This document shows, piece by piece, positions 62,501-64,000 of a stretch of DNA of 64,000 nucleotides (the first letter of the stretch is position 1; the number at the start of each line of letters is the position of its first letter). The position numbers were made by a program, and so were the translations under genes. The notes beneath the pieces were generated by a model. That model was not told where the DNA came from, did no database searches, and saw nothing but the letters and a program-made list of their open reading frames with translations. The stretch is from Pancytospora philotis (Eukaryota > Microsporidia), in the NCBI GenBank assembly GCA_023647555.1, contig JALRLY010000274.1, forward strand, positions 87,747 through 151,746, read 5' to 3'.

Positions 62501-63726
62501 TCGCGCACTGTCTGGCAGCCAACTCTGGACTCGTGATGATCCAGGGCCCTCCGGGAACCGGCAAAACGCGCGTCACGCTCTCTGTTATCCGTGCGCTGGC
62601 CGCTGCTCCGGACAGGAAGATACTCGTGTGTGCGCCGTCCAACACCGCTGTCGATGAGATCGTGGCGCGGATGGCCGCCGCTGATGCTGCCTTCCCGCAG
62701 TTCGTGCGGATCGGCATTCCTACCCAGGCTTCGCTGGATAAGCACACACTGGACTACCAAATCGGCCAGGGCGCGTCGAGCGGGGCCGGCGGGCTTGGCA
62801 AAATGAGGGCCCGGATGAGCTGCCTCTCGCGTGCGCGCATTGTCTGCTCCACCCTGTCCTCGTGCGTGGCCACCTACACCAACGGGCTGAATTTCACCCA
62901 CCTGATTGTTGATGAGGCCTGTCAGGCCACCGAGCTCGCGGCGCTTATCCCGCTTAAGTACAATCTGCGGAAGATCATCCTGATCGGCGATCCCAAGCAG
63001 CTGCCGCCTACCGTAATGTCCAAAAACGCCGCGCTTGAGTACTCGCTGTTTGAGCGGTTCAGCTCCTTCATCCAGCCGTTCTTCCTCGACACGCAGTACC
63101 GGATGCTCGAGCCCATCTGCGCGATTTCCTCCAGGTTCTTCTACGATGCCAAGCTTCTGACCGCCCCCTCCCTTTGCGGACTCACGCCAGCGGCGCTGAC
63201 ACCGGCCCCGGGCCAGGAGGGCATCCGCGCTCGGGACGGGCCTGTACCCACATACAGATTCCGCTCGACCTACTTCGTGCAGATCAGCGACGGGTTTGAG
63301 CAGATAGACGATAACAGAAGCTGTTTCAACGCACGAGAGGCATCGGCAGCAGTGGCAATTCAGAAGGCACTGTCCAGGCGCTACCGCGGCTCTCTCCACA
63401 CTGTGATAATCAGCCCGTACAAGGCGCAGGTTAGCTGCATCCGCAGCATTCCCGGCTGTGCCTGCGAGGTGAGCACCATTGACGCCTTCCAGGGGAAAGA
63501 GGCGGACATCGTTATCCTCTCCACGGTCAGGCGGAAGGGGCTGGGGTTCGTCTGTGATTTCCGGCGGATCAATGTTGCGATCACGCGTGCGCGGATGTGT
63601 GTCTTTATTCTCGGGGACGCAGCTTGTCTCGGCACCAATAGGACCTGGGACGGCATCATAAAATCGATCCCAAAGAAACAGCAGTTCAGCAGTGAGAGCC
63701 TGGGCGGTCTGAAAGACAGCATATGA
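59560..63726 (+). CDS. SEN1: SEN1/senataxin-type RNA-DNA helicase
   Basis: 1388 aa. A helical N-terminal domain (~1-400), a disordered Ser-rich middle (~430-720), then an SF1 helicase of the Upf1/Sen1 family. The helicase has Walker A GPPGTGKTR (~996), DEAC in LIVDEACQATELAALIPLKYN (~1117), 'ILIGDPKQLPPTVMS', 'LDTQYRM' and 'STIDAFQGKEADIVILSTVR', ending 'GLGFVCDFRRINVAITRAR'. 'ALIPLKY' and 'GDPKQLPPTV' favour Sen1 over Upf1. Sen1 terminates RNA polymerase II on non-coding and short transcripts and removes R-loops. The start follows AAATTTTTTGTCGCC. Shorter than the ~2230 aa of yeast. Confidence 0.88.
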   Translation: MSHIFCSKPERVCERVARITDAFKMNPKRVLAYLAEQIVDCQACQVAFYGSDVEEELRQQLDEQLCSAVLSPDTPWQVLQHKHNLRVLIERASGTRATFGFKGLFIVMFGSAPPGSVNISLDGETLGKEELGLFLEAARSLAEAPEPRNRGKHLGKIQRCLYAFRIYLEAEHSYVTDEIVSAVSDFHVAVKACGQYEVAPALDAILGAILAVFRSRKVDIRRFYADVRELLASGAYYRLDSAAGCSLLLRELNLQQLCYNSLGPDSKQLLECLLDDFQTLNMAEVIMANPNFGGVVRAVLFAQAADPRLAARATRFIRAVVFTALQWLSHCQSSFIDEICAIPPQTRSDCRYSLLYLSIFGRWRVPVPPEPGPLTAVLIALQSADPASSCTHTAQALEVICADLEELRSLGIDAAKVTSLSQLIDSMRRMPVQSAAVPDYCKALEPVAADINAPVSPLQKVGIVISDATVAPRSSRKMICISLKSRHAREHGVDQQLDVFDSFSDTSIEVFGDESIEETLLPADCSERDRSDEALQSSDAETVSSLHKNKNDNSAANTKLNLSMEGKLSCPEDQAVRRVAPLITIRNPRPKPRKAQAEMVHPQHATRSLHPGNPTATSGVSLRVSSSDEDLAVIEQGAREQPQIVKSAAAPNMLNSFDRIRENVALIMRGSHERESVIIDNQAALKRANALLRSDGAPDKRAAPTTAQKAPVSAKPTDRTQLKESKVEPGNDFFQEFLGLDALLPQGVAKIPTSFANYSEYHSTFNLLRLHEIRSAVVSSLEVGSPHRTCIVTAVEPRIEMDVSGSNVCEYDLIFFTRGSLKADSKAVLNLLRRGELYSGEAGYFIGLVDEVIYGKEAADERSANTGTIARVIIGGQRAALVPGDTYRYRLIESTTTWLREFHALKALQTSPLLQKILNPVWFKPSETVSSTSVSGNANGKRWAVSAPASGLTNLCKEKPGAASSMSDMEKALCPSQRQAVAHCLAANSGLVMIQGPPGTGKTRVTLSVIRALAAAPDRKILVCAPSNTAVDEIVARMAAADAAFPQFVRIGIPTQASLDKHTLDYQIGQGASSGAGGLGKMRARMSCLSRARIVCSTLSSCVATYTNGLNFTHLIVDEACQATELAALIPLKYNLRKIILIGDPKQLPPTVMSKNAALEYSLFERFSSFIQPFFLDTQYRMLEPICAISSRFFYDAKLLTAPSLCGLTPAALTPAPGQEGIRARDGPVPTYRFRSTYFVQISDGFEQIDDNRSCFNAREASAAVAIQKALSRRYRGSLHTVIISPYKAQVSCIRSIPGCACEVSTIDAFQGKEADIVILSTVRRKGLGFVCDFRRINVAITRARMCVFILGDAACLGTNRTWDGIIKSIPKKQQFSSESLGGLKDSI

Positions 63727-63833
63727 GGTGGGGGATTAACTTGCATTTAAGAGGCAACCAGAGAGCGCATCATCAATAAATATCTTCACATAGAGTCCAC
63801 ACTGAGGTTGTATTATCTGTACTGGACGTAAAG

Positions 63834-63910
63834 GTAAATTTACTTAAGGAGTATAATATTATGATCATTCAACTATTCACGCTCACTCCTGCGTCCCCTG
63901 TGCGCATCCG
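63834..63910 (-). repeat. AT-rich repeat, copy 3
   Basis: Same repeat as 23200-23280 (about 85% over ~65 bp). It overlaps the last codons and 3' flank of the minus-strand gene that enters from the right. Confidence 0.6.
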
Positions 63911-63999
63911 CGCACCAGCTCCTCCACCGCCAGTTCAGGCCGCGCGCCGTCCCCTTCCTCGAGAATCCCGCGCCGCGCCTCAAACGACACTGACTCCAG
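63883..63999 (-). CDS. 3' end of an unknown gene (runs off the right edge)
   Basis: Open on the minus strand from the window edge to a TGA at 63885-63883. The 38 residues end ..ARPELAVEELVRGCAQGTQE. GC-rich codon use, no stops. The final residues resemble the remnant ending CMQGTQERA at 23244 (minus), so it may belong to a repeated gene family. Function unknown. Confidence 0.5.
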   Translation of the reverse strand: MESVSFEARRGILEEGDGARPELAVEELVRGCAQGTQE

Positions 64000-64000
64000 T

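Noticed and set aside
1..64000. tRNA, rRNA and CRISPR
   Set aside because: Looked for B-box (GGTTCGANNCC) and cloverleaf patterns in the gaps and for regular spaced repeats; none was convincing. A covariance search was not possible here.

Overview
The window looks like a stretch of nuclear chromosome from a GC-rich microsporidian or a very close relative. About 38 protein genes are packed into 64 kb. Almost all are intron-free and many are much shorter than their yeast or animal homologues, and they sit on both strands with 50-400 bp between them. The strongest lineage signal is the start context. Most genes have an AAATTTT-type block 5-30 bp before the ATG, often followed directly by CCC or GCCC, as described for Encephalitozoon and other microsporidia. 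Many stop codons overlap or abut AATAAA or ATTAAA. Mitosome-type genes (a TIM50-like import receptor and FAD glycerol-3-phosphate dehydrogenase) fit the same picture. The species cannot be named from the sequence.

Left part (1-20.9 kb): the 5' part of the CPSF73/YSH1 endonuclease, a kinesin, a small two-TM protein, a CLASP/Stu1-like TOG protein, a FYRN/FYRC-like protein, a RecA-fold RAD51-paralogue-like protein, a Dhr1/ECM16-type DEAH helicase, a UBC4/5-type E2, ribosomal protein uL15 (RPL27A/L28), TIM50-like, NIP7, a long low-complexity protein with a possible histone-fold C-terminus, MSH6 and a small membrane protein.

AT-rich island (20.9-24.7 kb): composition changes abruptly. The island holds the 3' (restriction-like endonuclease) end of an R2/NeSL-type non-LTR retrotransposon. 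Two tandem genes follow, which I read as divergent ERO1 thiol-oxidase paralogues. A decayed second copy of the retrotransposon/flank sequence lies between them. There is also a MITE-like structured segment, and an AT-rich repeat that recurs in inverted orientation here and again at the right edge of the window. This is the most unusual region.

Right part (24.7-64 kb): PRP8 (strikingly short), long-chain acyl-CoA synthetase, CPSF100/CFT2, ribonucleotide reductase large subunit, ARS2/SERRATE-like, eIF2B-epsilon, a SANTA-domain KNL2/M18BP1-like centromere protein, PSF1 (GINS), FAP7, a secreted protein of unknown role, a tail-anchored TBC Rab-GAP, glycerol-3-phosphate dehydrogenase, GOT1, an LRR-like protein, DPH7, several unknowns, TAF1, SEN1 and the 3' end of an unknown gene. 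Functionally the window is dominated by mRNA 3'-end formation and termination (CPSF73, CPSF100, SEN1, ARS2), splicing (PRP8), ribosome assembly (Dhr1, NIP7, FAP7), transcription initiation (TAF1), replication and repair (PSF1, MSH6, RNR) and secretory housekeeping (ERO1, GOT1, TBC GAP). No tRNA or rRNA gene was recognised.
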